A stretch of 64,000 bases of DNA from Bacteroidales bacterium (GCA_003249955.1 QKHS01000015.1:1-64000); one strand, 5' to 3'. Counted from the first letter of the stretch, positions 51,710-62,077 are shown. The notes: generated by a model not told the origin, from the sequence alone. Numbers and translations are program-made.

Positions 51710-52760
51710 TTACATCCGGGCAGCATCTTTTCTTCCGTCCACAGCAGTTCTTGAGCTGACATATCTTTGTAATCACAAATGTTTGTTTTGTTCATGTCCG
51801 TGGGAGTATGAAGACTGCGGATACAAAAAAGAACCGGAGTTAAATATTGACGAATGGAAATCATGCATTGACAAACTTGTTGAATGCGGAGTAAGCAGCT
51901 TTTCATACACCGGAGGAGAGCCTCTTCTGAAAAAAGACTTCAGGGAAATTATAAAGCACGTAAGTAAACAAAAAGCAATATATATAAACGAAAAACTTGA
52001 AACAGTTGAAGTTACCCCGCAACAATTTCTCATATCCAACGGACAAATGATAAATGACGAAATTCTGGATTTTATCAAAAAATACGATGTAAATTTAAGC
52101 ATGAGTTTGCCGGGACTTAAAACTTACAACGAGCATACAGGTTCGGGAGAATGCGAAAAAGTTTTGAATTTGTTTAAAAAGGCTAAAGAAAGACAGATTA
52201 ATACAACCGTAAATATAACCGTCACAAAGAAAAACCTGCACGAGTTGCACGAGACCATTTCAAACGCTTTAATAGCCGGAGCCGACACTTTACTTCTTAA
52301 CAGATTTCTTCCGGGCGGACGAGGAATGTTTCATACAAAAGAATTACTTCTTAATAAAGAAGAAACTGTTCAGATGCTTATTATTGCCGAGAATGTTTTA
52401 AGAAAATCAAACCGTTATGGCAATGTAGGAACAGAGTTACCGTTTTGCCTTATAAAGGATCTAAAATTTACAAACCTCACTGTTGGAACAAGATGCGCTG
52501 CCGCAACCGGTTTTTTTGTTGTCGGCCCCGAAGGAAAAATCAGAACATGTAATCATTCGCCCGTACAATTATTCTCATTCACAAATATTGAAAATCTAAA
52601 AAAAGACAAATACTGGCAAAGTTTTACCCAAAAGAACTATCTGCCGGAAAATTGCAATAATTGTAAACTGACCAACATGTGTGACGGAGGATGTCGTGAG
52701 GCGGCACATCTGCATAACGGAAGCATTTTTGGAGACGATCCTGTACTTTCAGACAGATAA
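51702..52760 (+). CDS. Radical SAM/SPASM protein
   Basis: A 352-residue enzyme. The [4Fe-4S]-SAM motif is LTYLCNHKCLFC (Cys23, Cys27, Cys30), followed by FSYTGGEPLLKKDF. The C-terminus is a SPASM-type domain with cysteines in RCAAATGFF, IRTCNHSP and NCNNCKLTNMCDGGCREA, binding auxiliary clusters. Such enzymes modify peptides or proteins (thioether, epimer or C-C bond formation) or act on small molecules; the substrate is not given by the sequence. It is coupled to the upstream Cys-rich lipoprotein. No short RiPP precursor was found nearby. Confidence 0.88.
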   Translation: MNNYIRAASFLPSTAVLELTYLCNHKCLFCSCPWEYEDCGYKKEPELNIDEWKSCIDKLVECGVSSFSYTGGEPLLKKDFREIIKHVSKQKAIYINEKLETVEVTPQQFLISNGQMINDEILDFIKKYDVNLSMSLPGLKTYNEHTGSGECEKVLNLFKKAKERQINTTVNITVTKKNLHELHETISNALIAGADTLLLNRFLPGGRGMFHTKELLLNKEETVQMLIIAENVLRKSNRYGNVGTELPFCLIKDLKFTNLTVGTRCAAATGFFVVGPEGKIRTCNHSPVQLFSFTNIENLKKDKYWQSFTQKNYLPENCNNCKLTNMCDGGCREAAHLHNGSIFGDDPVLSDR

Positions 52761-52959
52761 GCTCCGTTAAATTTATAACAATCTAAATATTTATCAAAAA
52801 GCAACATACATTAGCATTTACAAAAATGGTATTTTATAAATATTAAAAGACCCGGATAAAGAAAAAACAAACAAAATACCCTATCATCATTCTTTTTTAT
52901 TTCTTTTTTTATTATATTTATAAAAATTTATTTTTCGACCATAGTTTCGCCAAAGGTTA

Positions 52960-53805
52960 ATGTATAGTTTTACAGAAAAAAAGGAAATTAATTGCAATAA
53001 TATTTCCGGAATATTAAATAAGAATAACTTATTTGATATTTCGCAATATGATATTGCTTTTATCTCAAAGTGTATTCTCAGCAGAATGCAGTACAATAAT
53101 TTTAACGAACTGTCTGATTATGAAACATTTCTGAATAACAGTAAAGAAGAACAAATATTATTAATAAACTCTTTTCAGAATTCTTACTCCGAATTTTTTC
53201 GCAATTCATTAAGCTTTGGATTCATCGAAAATTACATAATTCCAGGGCTGTTTGCCAGACAAAAACGTACAACACCGCAGTTAAGATTTTGGTCTGCCGG
53301 TTGTGCTGAAGGACAGGAACCATACTCATTGGCAATGCTGCTGACAGAGCATTCAGATTCTTTAAAGCGTAGGAATTCTTACAGAATTTTTGCAACGGAT
53401 TACTCTGTTAATGCAGTTGAAAAAGCAAAAGACGGAGTTTTTGATATAAGTGCTTTACAAAACTTAAAACTGTCGCATTTATCTGCATTTTTTGATAAAC
53501 AAGGGAAAACATACAAAATAAAAGATTCTTTAAAATCAAATATTGACTTTTCAGTACACAACCTTCTTGACGAAAGATTTAAATCACCGCCTTCAAGCAT
53601 TTACGGAGATTTCGATTTTATAATTTGTTGCAACTTGCTTATGTATTATAATGAACATTCCAGAAATATAATATTGTCAGTACTTACCGATGCTCTTAAA
53701 CCCGGAGGTTTTTTAGTTGTCAGCGAAGCCGAAAAGAATATACCCGAATCGTCAGAAAAACTGTTAAAGATACTTAGCCCTATGTCTGTATTTAAAAAAT
53801 TATAA
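52960..53805 (+). CDS. cheR: CheR-type protein-glutamate methyltransferase
   Basis: A 281-residue methyltransferase of the CheR family, which methylates receptor glutamates with SAM. The N-terminal helical domain is followed by NSYSEFFRNSLSFGF (TEFFR-like motif), LRFWSAGCAEGQEPYSLAMLL (SAM site), FATDYSVNAVEKA and FDFIICCNLLMYYN. No CheB, CheA or receptor gene is in the window; instead two hybrid kinases follow at once. It may therefore act outside classical chemotaxis. The promoter candidate is TAGTTTCG (52942-52949), one mismatch from TAnnTTTG. Confidence 0.88.
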   Translation: MYSFTEKKEINCNNISGILNKNNLFDISQYDIAFISKCILSRMQYNNFNELSDYETFLNNSKEEQILLINSFQNSYSEFFRNSLSFGFIENYIIPGLFARQKRTTPQLRFWSAGCAEGQEPYSLAMLLTEHSDSLKRRNSYRIFATDYSVNAVEKAKDGVFDISALQNLKLSHLSAFFDKQGKTYKIKDSLKSNIDFSVHNLLDERFKSPPSSIYGDFDFIICCNLLMYYNEHSRNIILSVLTDALKPGGFLVVSEAEKNIPESSEKLLKILSPMSVFKKL

Positions 53806-53807
53806 TT

Positions 53808-56783
53808 ATGAAACTCAGAGATATAAAACTTTCCACAAGACTAACAGCCGGATTTATGACAATCCTGTTATTTGTCGGAATAATAAGCTATATTTCCTAT
53901 ATCCAGTCGAGGGCCCTGTGGATACAAACCGAAGAAATGTACACTCACCCTATGCAGATAACTTCGGCTATAGGAGAATTAAAATACAATATTATTCTGA
54001 TTAACCGTGAAATGAAAAGTTATGCTCTGACTGAATCTGAAGTTAAAGAAGAACAACTGCTCAGATATATTGCAGAATATGAAGCAGAAGTTGAAAATGA
54101 TTTTAAAATACTATATGAAAACTATCTGGGAGACAAATCAGATATAGACTTTTGCTTTGATGCATTCAAAGAATGGAGTGCCATCAGAGTCCAGACCATA
54201 CAAATAAAAAATGAAGGAAGAACTGATGAAGCTCTTCTAAGGACAGAACTTAACGGTATTGATGGTATGCAGACATCAAAAATTGTTAAAGGACTCGAAA
54301 AGATGCGTAGTTTCGCGAAAAACAAATCAAAAGAATTTTACAAAAATGCAAAAAGTCAAAAAGAGACATTGAATACACGACTTTCAATTTTGTTGACCGT
54401 AATAATTGTAATAACCTCATTAATAGGAATATTATTAATCCGTTCTTTTAACAAACCTATTTCTGTTTTAATCTCAGGTACCGAAAAATATAAAAACGGA
54501 GAATATTCGGCACGTTGTGGCTACAATTATAAAAACGAATTCGGAGAACTTTCATCTGCTTTCAACAAAATGGCCGATTCTGTCGAACAGAAAATAAGAA
54601 TTGAGTCCGATGTTTCAAAAATTTCTTCAGAGTTGATTATTCATGATAATTTTAAAACCTTCGCAGAAAACATGCTGCAGCTTTTATTAAATTATACCGG
54701 ATCACAGATTGCAGCACTATACATACTTAACAAAGCCGGACAAAAGTTTGAACATTACTCCTCTATCGGTCTGTCAAATCAAAATAAAAAAACATTTGAA
54801 TCTGTTTCATTAGAGGGAGAATTCGGTCCGGCACTTGTCAATAAAACTATAATGCTGTTAAAAGACATCCCTGCTGATACTACATTCTTTTTATCAGGAG
54901 TTAGCGGAAACTTTATTCCGAAAGAAATCATTACCATTCCGATTGCAGAACAAGATAATGTCGTTGCGGTGATATCACTTGCATCTGTAAATAAATATTC
55001 CGGATACAGTGTAAAACTGGTAAACTCTTTATGGGTTAATTTGTCTGCCCAATTAGTTTCTGCCATGTCTTTCGAAACTATAAGACAATATTCACAGGAA
55101 TTGAATAATAAAAACTCAGAGCTTGAAACTCTTACAAGAGAATTATCACAACATTCGGAAGAGCTTAAAGAATACAATATAGAACTGGAGATACAAAAAA
55201 AGGAATTAAACAATGCAAACCAGTTAAAATCATCGTTTCTGGCAAATATGAGCCATGAACTGAGAACACCGTTAAATTCTATTATTGCTCTTTCGGGGAT
55301 TCTTGAAAAAAAACTTACCGAAATTCCTGAGGAACAACAGGATTATATTAAAATAATTGAACGCAACGGAAAACACTTACTGTCACTCATTAACGACATT
55401 CTGGATTTATCAAGAATTGAAGCCGGGAAAGAAGAATTAGTAATCTCAGAAATTTCAGTTTACGGGCTTATTGTTAATGTAATTTCAGGAATAGAACCAA
55501 TAGCTCTAACCAAAGGTATTTCTGTTATCAACAAAATAAATAACGACGGGCTTAAAATTGAATCGGACGAAACCAAATGCTATCATATTTTTCAGAATAT
55601 AATCGCCAATGCTGTTAAATTTACAGAGTTTGGCTCAGTTGAAATTTCAGCATCGGTGTCGGAAGAGAAATTAATAGTAAAAATAAAAGATACCGGCATA
55701 GGAATAGCCAATGAACACCTTAACCATATTTTCGATGAATTCCGTCAGGCAGACGAGAAAGTCTCAAGAAAACATGGAGGAACCGGCCTGGGATTAACAA
55801 TCTCTCAAAAATATGCAAAAATGATGGGTGGATTGATCGAAGTCGACTCTGAACCTGATAAGGGATCTGTTTTTTCAATTATTCTTCCTTTAAAAAACAA
55901 GAATTTCAGCTCCGGGCAAACTGATTTTTTAATCAGCACAAAAGAACAGAGCACTTATACCGGACAATTTAACGACGACTCATTTATCGGCAAAACTATA
56001 CTTATTGTTGAAGACTCTGAACCTGCAATTATTCAGATAAAAGAAATTCTTGATGAAATAAATATTAATGCAAAAATAGCAAAGAACGGAGAAGAAGCAC
56101 TGAACTTTGTAAAGACTTATGTGCCTGATGCCATGATTTTAGATCTTATGATGCCGGATATAGACGGATTTATGGTTTTAAAACAAATACGGGAATATGA
56201 AAAAACCAAGCACCTGCCGGTTTTAATTCTTACTGCAAAACACATTACAAAAGACGAACTCAGCTTTCTTGAATCCAACAGTATATACCAATTGATTTTC
56301 AAAGGAGATGTCAATAAAAACGATCTTGTAAATAATATTGCAGGGATGTTGATCAAGCCGGAGAATCACATAAAAAAAGTTATTCCCCGAAAATCAGTTA
56401 TAGCCGGGAAAGGTAAAAAAACTAAAATTCTGGTCATTGAAGACAACAGTGATAATATAATAACAATCAAAGCGATTCTTGAAGATAAATACATCCTTTC
56501 ATTTGCTACAGACGGAGAAAGCGGACTCGAAAAAGCAAAATCGGATAAACCTGACATGATTTTACTGGATATCTCTTTACCCAAAATGGACGGATTTAAA
56601 GTTTTGTCAAACATTACCGACGATGTAAATACAAAACATATTCCTGTAATAGCCTTAACTTCCAAAGCAATGAAAGGAGATCGCGAAGAACTTTTAAATT
56701 TCGGATTCGATGCATATGTCTCAAAACCTATTGACATAACATATCTTTTGAATACAATTGAAAGCTTTATAAAAACTTTGTAA
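53808..56783 (+). CDS. Membrane hybrid histidine kinase with two C-terminal receiver domains
   Basis: A 991-residue sensor kinase. It has a first membrane helix (about 12-34), an extracytoplasmic four-helix-bundle-like domain (about 35-190), a second helix (about 192-215), HAMP (about 216-270), a GAF-like domain (about 280-420) and a coiled coil (about 425-470). These are followed by HisKA (SHELRTPLNS, His483), HATPase (NIIANAVKF, DTGIGI, GGTGLGL), receiver 1 (Asp779; the usual KP after the last strand reads KG) and receiver 2 (Asp921; KPID). It starts two bases after cheR and is one base before the next kinase, so all three are one operon. The signal is unknown. Confidence 0.9.
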   Translation: MKLRDIKLSTRLTAGFMTILLFVGIISYISYIQSRALWIQTEEMYTHPMQITSAIGELKYNIILINREMKSYALTESEVKEEQLLRYIAEYEAEVENDFKILYENYLGDKSDIDFCFDAFKEWSAIRVQTIQIKNEGRTDEALLRTELNGIDGMQTSKIVKGLEKMRSFAKNKSKEFYKNAKSQKETLNTRLSILLTVIIVITSLIGILLIRSFNKPISVLISGTEKYKNGEYSARCGYNYKNEFGELSSAFNKMADSVEQKIRIESDVSKISSELIIHDNFKTFAENMLQLLLNYTGSQIAALYILNKAGQKFEHYSSIGLSNQNKKTFESVSLEGEFGPALVNKTIMLLKDIPADTTFFLSGVSGNFIPKEIITIPIAEQDNVVAVISLASVNKYSGYSVKLVNSLWVNLSAQLVSAMSFETIRQYSQELNNKNSELETLTRELSQHSEELKEYNIELEIQKKELNNANQLKSSFLANMSHELRTPLNSIIALSGILEKKLTEIPEEQQDYIKIIERNGKHLLSLINDILDLSRIEAGKEELVISEISVYGLIVNVISGIEPIALTKGISVINKINNDGLKIESDETKCYHIFQNIIANAVKFTEFGSVEISASVSEEKLIVKIKDTGIGIANEHLNHIFDEFRQADEKVSRKHGGTGLGLTISQKYAKMMGGLIEVDSEPDKGSVFSIILPLKNKNFSSGQTDFLISTKEQSTYTGQFNDDSFIGKTILIVEDSEPAIIQIKEILDEININAKIAKNGEEALNFVKTYVPDAMILDLMMPDIDGFMVLKQIREYEKTKHLPVLILTAKHITKDELSFLESNSIYQLIFKGDVNKNDLVNNIAGMLIKPENHIKKVIPRKSVIAGKGKKTKILVIEDNSDNIITIKAILEDKYILSFATDGESGLEKAKSDKPDMILLDISLPKMDGFKVLSNITDDVNTKHIPVIALTSKAMKGDREELLNFGFDAYVSKPIDITYLLNTIESFIKTL

Positions 56784-56784
56784 A

Positions 56785-59700
56785 ATGGCAAAAATTTTAA
56801 TCATCGACGACACTAACGACAATCTGGTTGTATTGAAAGCTTTGTTAAAAGATTCTTTCCCCGATGCCGTACTTTTGTTCGCCACAAGCGGAGAACAAGG
56901 TCACAGGCTTTTTATAGCGGAAAGGCCGGACATCGTTTTGCTGGACATCGTAATGCCGGGAATGGACGGGTATCAGGTATGCCGTGAAATAAAAAAAGAT
57001 CCGGATTTCGGGCATACCCCTGTGATAATGATTACTGCTACCAAAATTGACAAAGAAAGCCGGATAAGATCTCTGGAAGCCGGAGCCGACGGTTTTTTAA
57101 CAAAACCAATTGATGAGTCGGAACTTACTGCACAAATCAGAGCAATGCTAAAAGTAAAAAAAGCAGAAGAACAAAAAAAACTGGATCTCCTGCAACTTGA
57201 AGAATTGGTGAAAATAAGAAATAAGGAACTCACAAACGAATTAAATAAAAGAAAAAAAGCACAGAAAAAACTAAAACTAAGTGAATTAAAATATATAGAA
57301 ATATTTAACTCTACCAACGAAGCTATCTTTATTGACGATGCTGTTACCGGCGAAATAATAGATATAAATGCCGCAATGCTAAAAATATACGGGTATAACT
57401 CCAAAGAAGAAGTTTTAAAACTTAAAATAGATGATCTGTTTTCGGGAAGAGACAAATATAACATAGAAACAGCAAAAGAAATAATAAAAAAATGTATAAA
57501 TGAAGGTCCTCAGGTATTTGAATGGGAAGCAAAAAGAAAAGACGGGACATTCTTTTGGGTTGAAATTTCTCTGAAAAAAGTAGATATTCTCGGACAAAAC
57601 CGCACAATTGCCGTAATACGGGACATTACTGAACGAAGAAAAGCCAACGAAACGATGATAATGCGTGACCGTATCTTCACACATTCTCTGGATATGCTTT
57701 GCATTACAGGATCTGACGGATATTTTAAAATACTTAACCCTGCATGGGAACGAACGTTGGGATGGTCAACCGAAGAACTGATGTCAAAACCATGGGTAGA
57801 ATTTGTACATCCTGATGACAGAAACACCGCGGCAGGGATAAAAAAAGACCAGAATAACGGTTATTTTGAAAACAGATACATATGCAAAGACGGATCTGTA
57901 AAATGGTTATCGTGGAATTCATTCCCTTACCTGTCCGAGGGTATAGTTTACGGAGTCGCCAGAGACATTACAGAAAAAAAACAGGTAGAACTTAATTTAC
58001 TGGAAAGCGAAAACAGATTTAAAGCAGTTTCCGAATATTCGCATAATGCAATTTGCATTGTAAATACAGATGCAAAAATAATCTGGGCAAACACTGCTTT
58101 GGAAAGACTCGGAGGTTTTCCAAAAGAAGATGTTTATAATGCTGATTCATTTCTACAGTTTATTGCACCCGAATCAAAAGAATTTGTGATAAATAATTTC
58201 ATGGACTTTGTCTCCGGAAAAGAATATCTGAAACACTATGAATTCTATTTTGTAAATTCAGATGGGGAAAAAAGACTTTGTGAAAAATATATGACTGATT
58301 TTGTTGATAAAGCAGGGAAGAAAAGTCTGGTAATAAGCATGCTGGATATTACAGAATCAAGACGATCACAAACAATTCAGAAAATTCAGCACAATATTGC
58401 AAATGCGACTATTGTCACATCAGGAATTGAAGATATTTTTAAGTTGGTTCGGAGTGAACTAAATGCTATTGTTGACACAACAAATTTCTTTATCGCTACC
58501 TACAATAAAAAGAATGACTTGCTGACAAAAGTCTATTCTGCAGACGAAAAAGATAAGTTTTCAGAATGGATTGCCGAAAAATCGCTGACCGGAATAGTAA
58601 TAAAAAAATCTGAATCCCTGGTTTTAACGAAAAACGATATAGATGCTCTTTTTCAAAAAAAGGAAATTGAACTCGTTGGATCACCTGCGGCATCATGGTT
58701 GGGAGTTCCTATTAAAGCAGGAAAAAACGCTATCGGGGCTATTGTAATTCAAAGCTACACAGATGTTAATGCATATGATGAAAACAGCAAAGAAGTTCTA
58801 GAGATAATTGCGACACAACTAAGCCTTTACCTTGAACGCAAAAAAGCTCAGGAGACGGCAATAAAACTTTTGAAAGGAGTTGAGCAAAGTCCGGTATGTA
58901 CATTTATAACCGACATACACGGACATATTGAGTATATAAATCCTGAATTTACAAAAGTTACCGGTTACAGCGAAAACGATGTATCAGGCAAAACACCTGG
59001 AATTTTAAAATCCGGCCATCAGGATAATGATGTGTACAAAGAAATGTGGTTTACAATTAAATCAAAGAAAGAATGGACCGGCGAGTTAAAAAACAAAAAG
59101 AAAAACGGAGAATATTATTGGGCTCAGGTAAGCATTTCGCCTATACTTGATGACAATGGAGACATATGTCACTTTATTGCATTGGAAACTGACATTACGG
59201 ACAAAAAGAAAATTCTTAACGATTTGGTAGTTGCAAAAGAAAAGGCCGAAGAAGGAGACAGACTAAAAACCGCTTTTTTAAACAATATGTCTCATGAAAT
59301 AAGAACTCCTCTTAACGGGATAGTAGGTTTTACAAGTTTATTGCAAAATAACGGAATTACAGATTATGATAAGGAAAATTACTTCAGAATAATTAATAAA
59401 TGCAGTACCCAGCTCACATCTATTATTGATGATATAATAAGCATTTCAACAATTGAAGCAGGACAGGAAAAAGCCAGAGAAAGTGTAGTCGATATCAAAA
59501 GCCTTATGACCGATTTATATAATCTGTTCTCGGCTAAGATAAACCGTGAAAATGTATCTCTTGATTACCACAATTTACTAGCAGAAGCGGAAACTCTTGT
59601 AAAAACAGATGAAATAAAGCTGACTCAGGTTTTAAACAATCTTTTGGTTAACGCGATAAAATTTACTCATAAAGGCAATATCGATTTTGCATGTAAAAGA

Positions 59701-60366
59701 GAAGGAGATTTCCTGCATTTCTACGTTTCTGATACAGGAATAGGAATAGATCCGAAACATCACGAAATAATATTCCAGCGGTTCAGGCAGGAAACCCCCA
59801 ATACCAGCAATAAATATGGAGGTAATGGACTGGGGCTTGCAATTTCCAGAGCATATGTAAATCTGATGGGAGGCAAAATATGGGTAGATTCCGAACCCGG
59901 CACAGGCTCATCATTTCATTTTACAATAAGTTACAAACCAGTAACACTTAAGCCTATAGAAACTTCAAAAAATAATGAAGTAAATTTTTTGGAAATAAAC
60001 ACAAAAAAACGCTATACCATTTTGGTTGCAGAAGATGAATGGAGCAATTACACATTAATTGAAGCCATCCTCAGTAACTACAAGTTTAACCTTATTCATG
60101 TAACCAACGGTTCTCTGGCTGTTGAGGAGATTCGTAAAAACAAAAATATAGATCTGATACTGATGGATATAAAAATGCCTGTGATGAACGGCATAGAAGC
60201 TACCACGATAATAAAATCGGAAAAGCCTCACATCCCGATAATAGCCAATACTGCGTATGCAACCAATAATGACCGGCGTTTAGCCCTTGAAGCAGGTTGC
60301 AACGATTATATTTCCAAACCTTTTAACATCAGTGATTTATTACTTAAAATCAGTGATTTACTGTAA
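56785..60366 (+). CDS. Multi-PAS hybrid histidine kinase
   Basis: A 1193-residue cytoplasmic kinase without a membrane helix. It has an N-terminal receiver (Asp54; LLDIVMPGMDGYQ), a coiled coil, three PAS domains (about 168-290, 295-410, 412-530), a GAF domain (about 545-700) and a fourth PAS (about 710-830; EWTGELKNKKKNGEYYW). HisKA (SHEIRTPLNG, His837), HATPase (NLLVNAIKF, DTGIGI, GGNGLGLAIS) and a C-terminal receiver (Asp1128; MDIKMPVMNG, KPFNIS) follow. The N-terminal receiver may take phosphate from the preceding kinase, making a relay. No output DNA-binding protein is encoded next to it. Confidence 0.9.
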   Translation: MAKILIIDDTNDNLVVLKALLKDSFPDAVLLFATSGEQGHRLFIAERPDIVLLDIVMPGMDGYQVCREIKKDPDFGHTPVIMITATKIDKESRIRSLEAGADGFLTKPIDESELTAQIRAMLKVKKAEEQKKLDLLQLEELVKIRNKELTNELNKRKKAQKKLKLSELKYIEIFNSTNEAIFIDDAVTGEIIDINAAMLKIYGYNSKEEVLKLKIDDLFSGRDKYNIETAKEIIKKCINEGPQVFEWEAKRKDGTFFWVEISLKKVDILGQNRTIAVIRDITERRKANETMIMRDRIFTHSLDMLCITGSDGYFKILNPAWERTLGWSTEELMSKPWVEFVHPDDRNTAAGIKKDQNNGYFENRYICKDGSVKWLSWNSFPYLSEGIVYGVARDITEKKQVELNLLESENRFKAVSEYSHNAICIVNTDAKIIWANTALERLGGFPKEDVYNADSFLQFIAPESKEFVINNFMDFVSGKEYLKHYEFYFVNSDGEKRLCEKYMTDFVDKAGKKSLVISMLDITESRRSQTIQKIQHNIANATIVTSGIEDIFKLVRSELNAIVDTTNFFIATYNKKNDLLTKVYSADEKDKFSEWIAEKSLTGIVIKKSESLVLTKNDIDALFQKKEIELVGSPAASWLGVPIKAGKNAIGAIVIQSYTDVNAYDENSKEVLEIIATQLSLYLERKKAQETAIKLLKGVEQSPVCTFITDIHGHIEYINPEFTKVTGYSENDVSGKTPGILKSGHQDNDVYKEMWFTIKSKKEWTGELKNKKKNGEYYWAQVSISPILDDNGDICHFIALETDITDKKKILNDLVVAKEKAEEGDRLKTAFLNNMSHEIRTPLNGIVGFTSLLQNNGITDYDKENYFRIINKCSTQLTSIIDDIISISTIEAGQEKARESVVDIKSLMTDLYNLFSAKINRENVSLDYHNLLAEAETLVKTDEIKLTQVLNNLLVNAIKFTHKGNIDFACKREGDFLHFYVSDTGIGIDPKHHEIIFQRFRQETPNTSNKYGGNGLGLAISRAYVNLMGGKIWVDSEPGTGSSFHFTISYKPVTLKPIETSKNNEVNFLEINTKKRYTILVAEDEWSNYTLIEAILSNYKFNLIHVTNGSLAVEEIRKNKNIDLILMDIKMPVMNGIEATTIIKSEKPHIPIIANTAYATNNDRRLALEAGCNDYISKPFNISDLLLKISDLL

Positions 60367-60415
60367 TTCCGGCAATCTTTTAGATTCTGCAGGATTATTA
60401 CTTTTCGTTAAAGAA

Positions 60416-61822
60416 TTAATTCTTTCTTATTAAAAGGGTAACATTTTCCACGTGATGAGTATGTGGAAACATATCAACCGGCTGTGACTCCACATGCACA
60501 TACATATCCGCCAACATTGCAATGTCTCTTGCCTGAGTAGCAGGATTACAGCTTACATATACAATTTTGCCGGGAGCCGCTTCCCTCATAACATTTATCA
60601 CATTTTCATGCACTCCTGCCCGTGGAGGATCAAGAATAATTGTATCCGGTTTGCCGTTTTTCCTTATAAATTCAGCGCTGAGCAAATCTTTCATATCGCC
60701 GGCAAAAAATGCAGTATTCGAAATATTATTTATTTCAGAATTTACCTTTGCATCTTCAATAGCTTCGGGGACAGATTCAATCCCAACAACTTTTTTGCAA
60801 TGCCTGGCCACAAAATTAGCAATGGTTCCGGTTCCGGTATATAAGTCATAAATAATCTCATCCGGCATAACGGCAGCAAACTCAAGAGTTTTTCTGTATA
60901 AAGTAAGAGCCTGTTCCGTATTTGTCTGAAAAAATGACTTCGGTCCTATTTTAAACTTAAGCCCGTCCATTTCTTCATAAATAAAATCACGGCCTTTAAA
61001 GCATATCACTTCCTGATCATAAATTGAATCGTTAAATTTCGGATTTATTACATATTGTAAAGACGTTATCTGTGGGAATTCAGAATCAATATATTTCATA
61101 AGATCCTGAATTAATTCCTGATTATCCTTATTAAAAATGACCACAACCATTAACTCTCCAGTTGATGCTGTCCTGATTATAACATTCCTCATCATCCCCT
61201 CGTGAGATCGGCTGTTGTAATAATCATATCCTTCTCTCTTTGTAAATTCCCCGATTTTATTTCTTATTTCATTCGACGGATCTGCCTGAAGATAACACGT
61301 TTCCAGATCTATTATGCGGTCAAACATTCCCTGAACATGAAAGCCAAGCCCCTCAAGACCTCTGTCATCTTTATTCATTTCAGGCTCGTGAGTTTCCAGC
61401 CAACGGCGGTTTGCAAAAGTGAATTCCAGTTTATTCCGGTAAAATTTATCTTTCCCTGATGGAATAATCGGTTTAAGATTAAAATCTTTCAATCCGCCTA
61501 TTCGGCTAAGCTGATCAAAAACCTGCTTTTGTTTGTAATACAATTGTTTTTCATATGGCAACATCTGCCATTTACAACCACCGCATTTACCAAAATGAGA
61601 GCAAAACGGGTCTGTTCTGTCTGCAGAATATTCCTTTATTCTCAAAAGTTTGGATTCTGCATATGCCTTACGGGTTCTGGTTAACTGAACATCAACAATA
61701 TCTCCTGGAATCACACCACGAACAAATATTACATAATTATCATGTCTGCCTATCGACACACCTTCTGCTGCTATGTCGGTAATTACAAGATTTTCGATTA
61801 CCGGGTATTTTTTTCTGGCCAC
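60416..61822 (-). CDS. rlmD: 23S rRNA (uracil-5-)-methyltransferase, RlmD/RumA type
   Basis: A 468-residue RNA m5U methyltransferase. An N-terminal TRAM domain (about 8-65) is followed by an Fe-S motif CSHFGKCGGCKWQ (with a further Cys in LETCYLQ), the SAM motif YDLYTGTGTIANFVAR, ILDPPRAGVH, and the catalytic Cys in IVYVSCNPATQARD. The family methylates 23S rRNA uracils (RlmD site) or tRNA U54 (TrmA); the paralogue cannot be fixed from the sequence alone. It is convergent with the kinase operon. Confidence 0.88.
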   Translation of the reverse strand: MARKKYPVIENLVITDIAAEGVSIGRHDNYVIFVRGVIPGDIVDVQLTRTRKAYAESKLLRIKEYSADRTDPFCSHFGKCGGCKWQMLPYEKQLYYKQKQVFDQLSRIGGLKDFNLKPIIPSGKDKFYRNKLEFTFANRRWLETHEPEMNKDDRGLEGLGFHVQGMFDRIIDLETCYLQADPSNEIRNKIGEFTKREGYDYYNSRSHEGMMRNVIIRTASTGELMVVVIFNKDNQELIQDLMKYIDSEFPQITSLQYVINPKFNDSIYDQEVICFKGRDFIYEEMDGLKFKIGPKSFFQTNTEQALTLYRKTLEFAAVMPDEIIYDLYTGTGTIANFVARHCKKVVGIESVPEAIEDAKVNSEINNISNTAFFAGDMKDLLSAEFIRKNGKPDTIILDPPRAGVHENVINVMREAAPGKIVYVSCNPATQARDIAMLADMYVHVESQPVDMFPHTHHVENVTLLIRKN

Positions 61823-61839
61823 TTTCTTTTAATTTTTTG

Positions 61840-61847
61840 CAAATTTA
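61840..61847 (-). promoter_or_regulatory. rlmD promoter, -7 element
   Basis: The minus strand reads TAAATTTG (TAnnTTTG), 17 bases before the ATG at 61822. Confidence 0.5.
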
Positions 61848-61901
61848 GGAAAACCAATGAATCCTGAATGGTTTAATGCGAGAAAAGTTGTAGGAAGACG
61901 G

Positions 61902-62027
61902 AAGACCGAAGACGGAAGACCGAAAAAAAAATGATTCTGCTATACAGATTCTGATTTCATGCTTCGGTATCCGATATCAATAAAAAATATTAACACAACT
62001 GTTCCCCGGTCTTCCGTCTTCGGTCTT
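61902..62027. repeat. Long inverted repeat with 21-base perfect arms
   Basis: The left arm is at 61902-61922 (starting AAGACCGAAGACGG) and the right arm at 62007-62027 is its exact reverse complement, 84 bases apart. The left arm sits in a short tandem series (GAAGACGGAAGACC type, 61893-61922). The gap 61823-62107 contains no gene besides this and two promoter motifs. Confidence 0.8.
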
Positions 62028-62077
62028 ATTTAACAAAACATAAATAAAATATTCTGCTTCCTTTTCAAAAAAATTTC

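Noticed and set aside
51035-52760. A classical RiPP cluster with short precursor peptide
   Set aside because: No short precursor frame, leader-binding domain or peptide exporter was found; only the 224-residue lipoprotein is adjacent.
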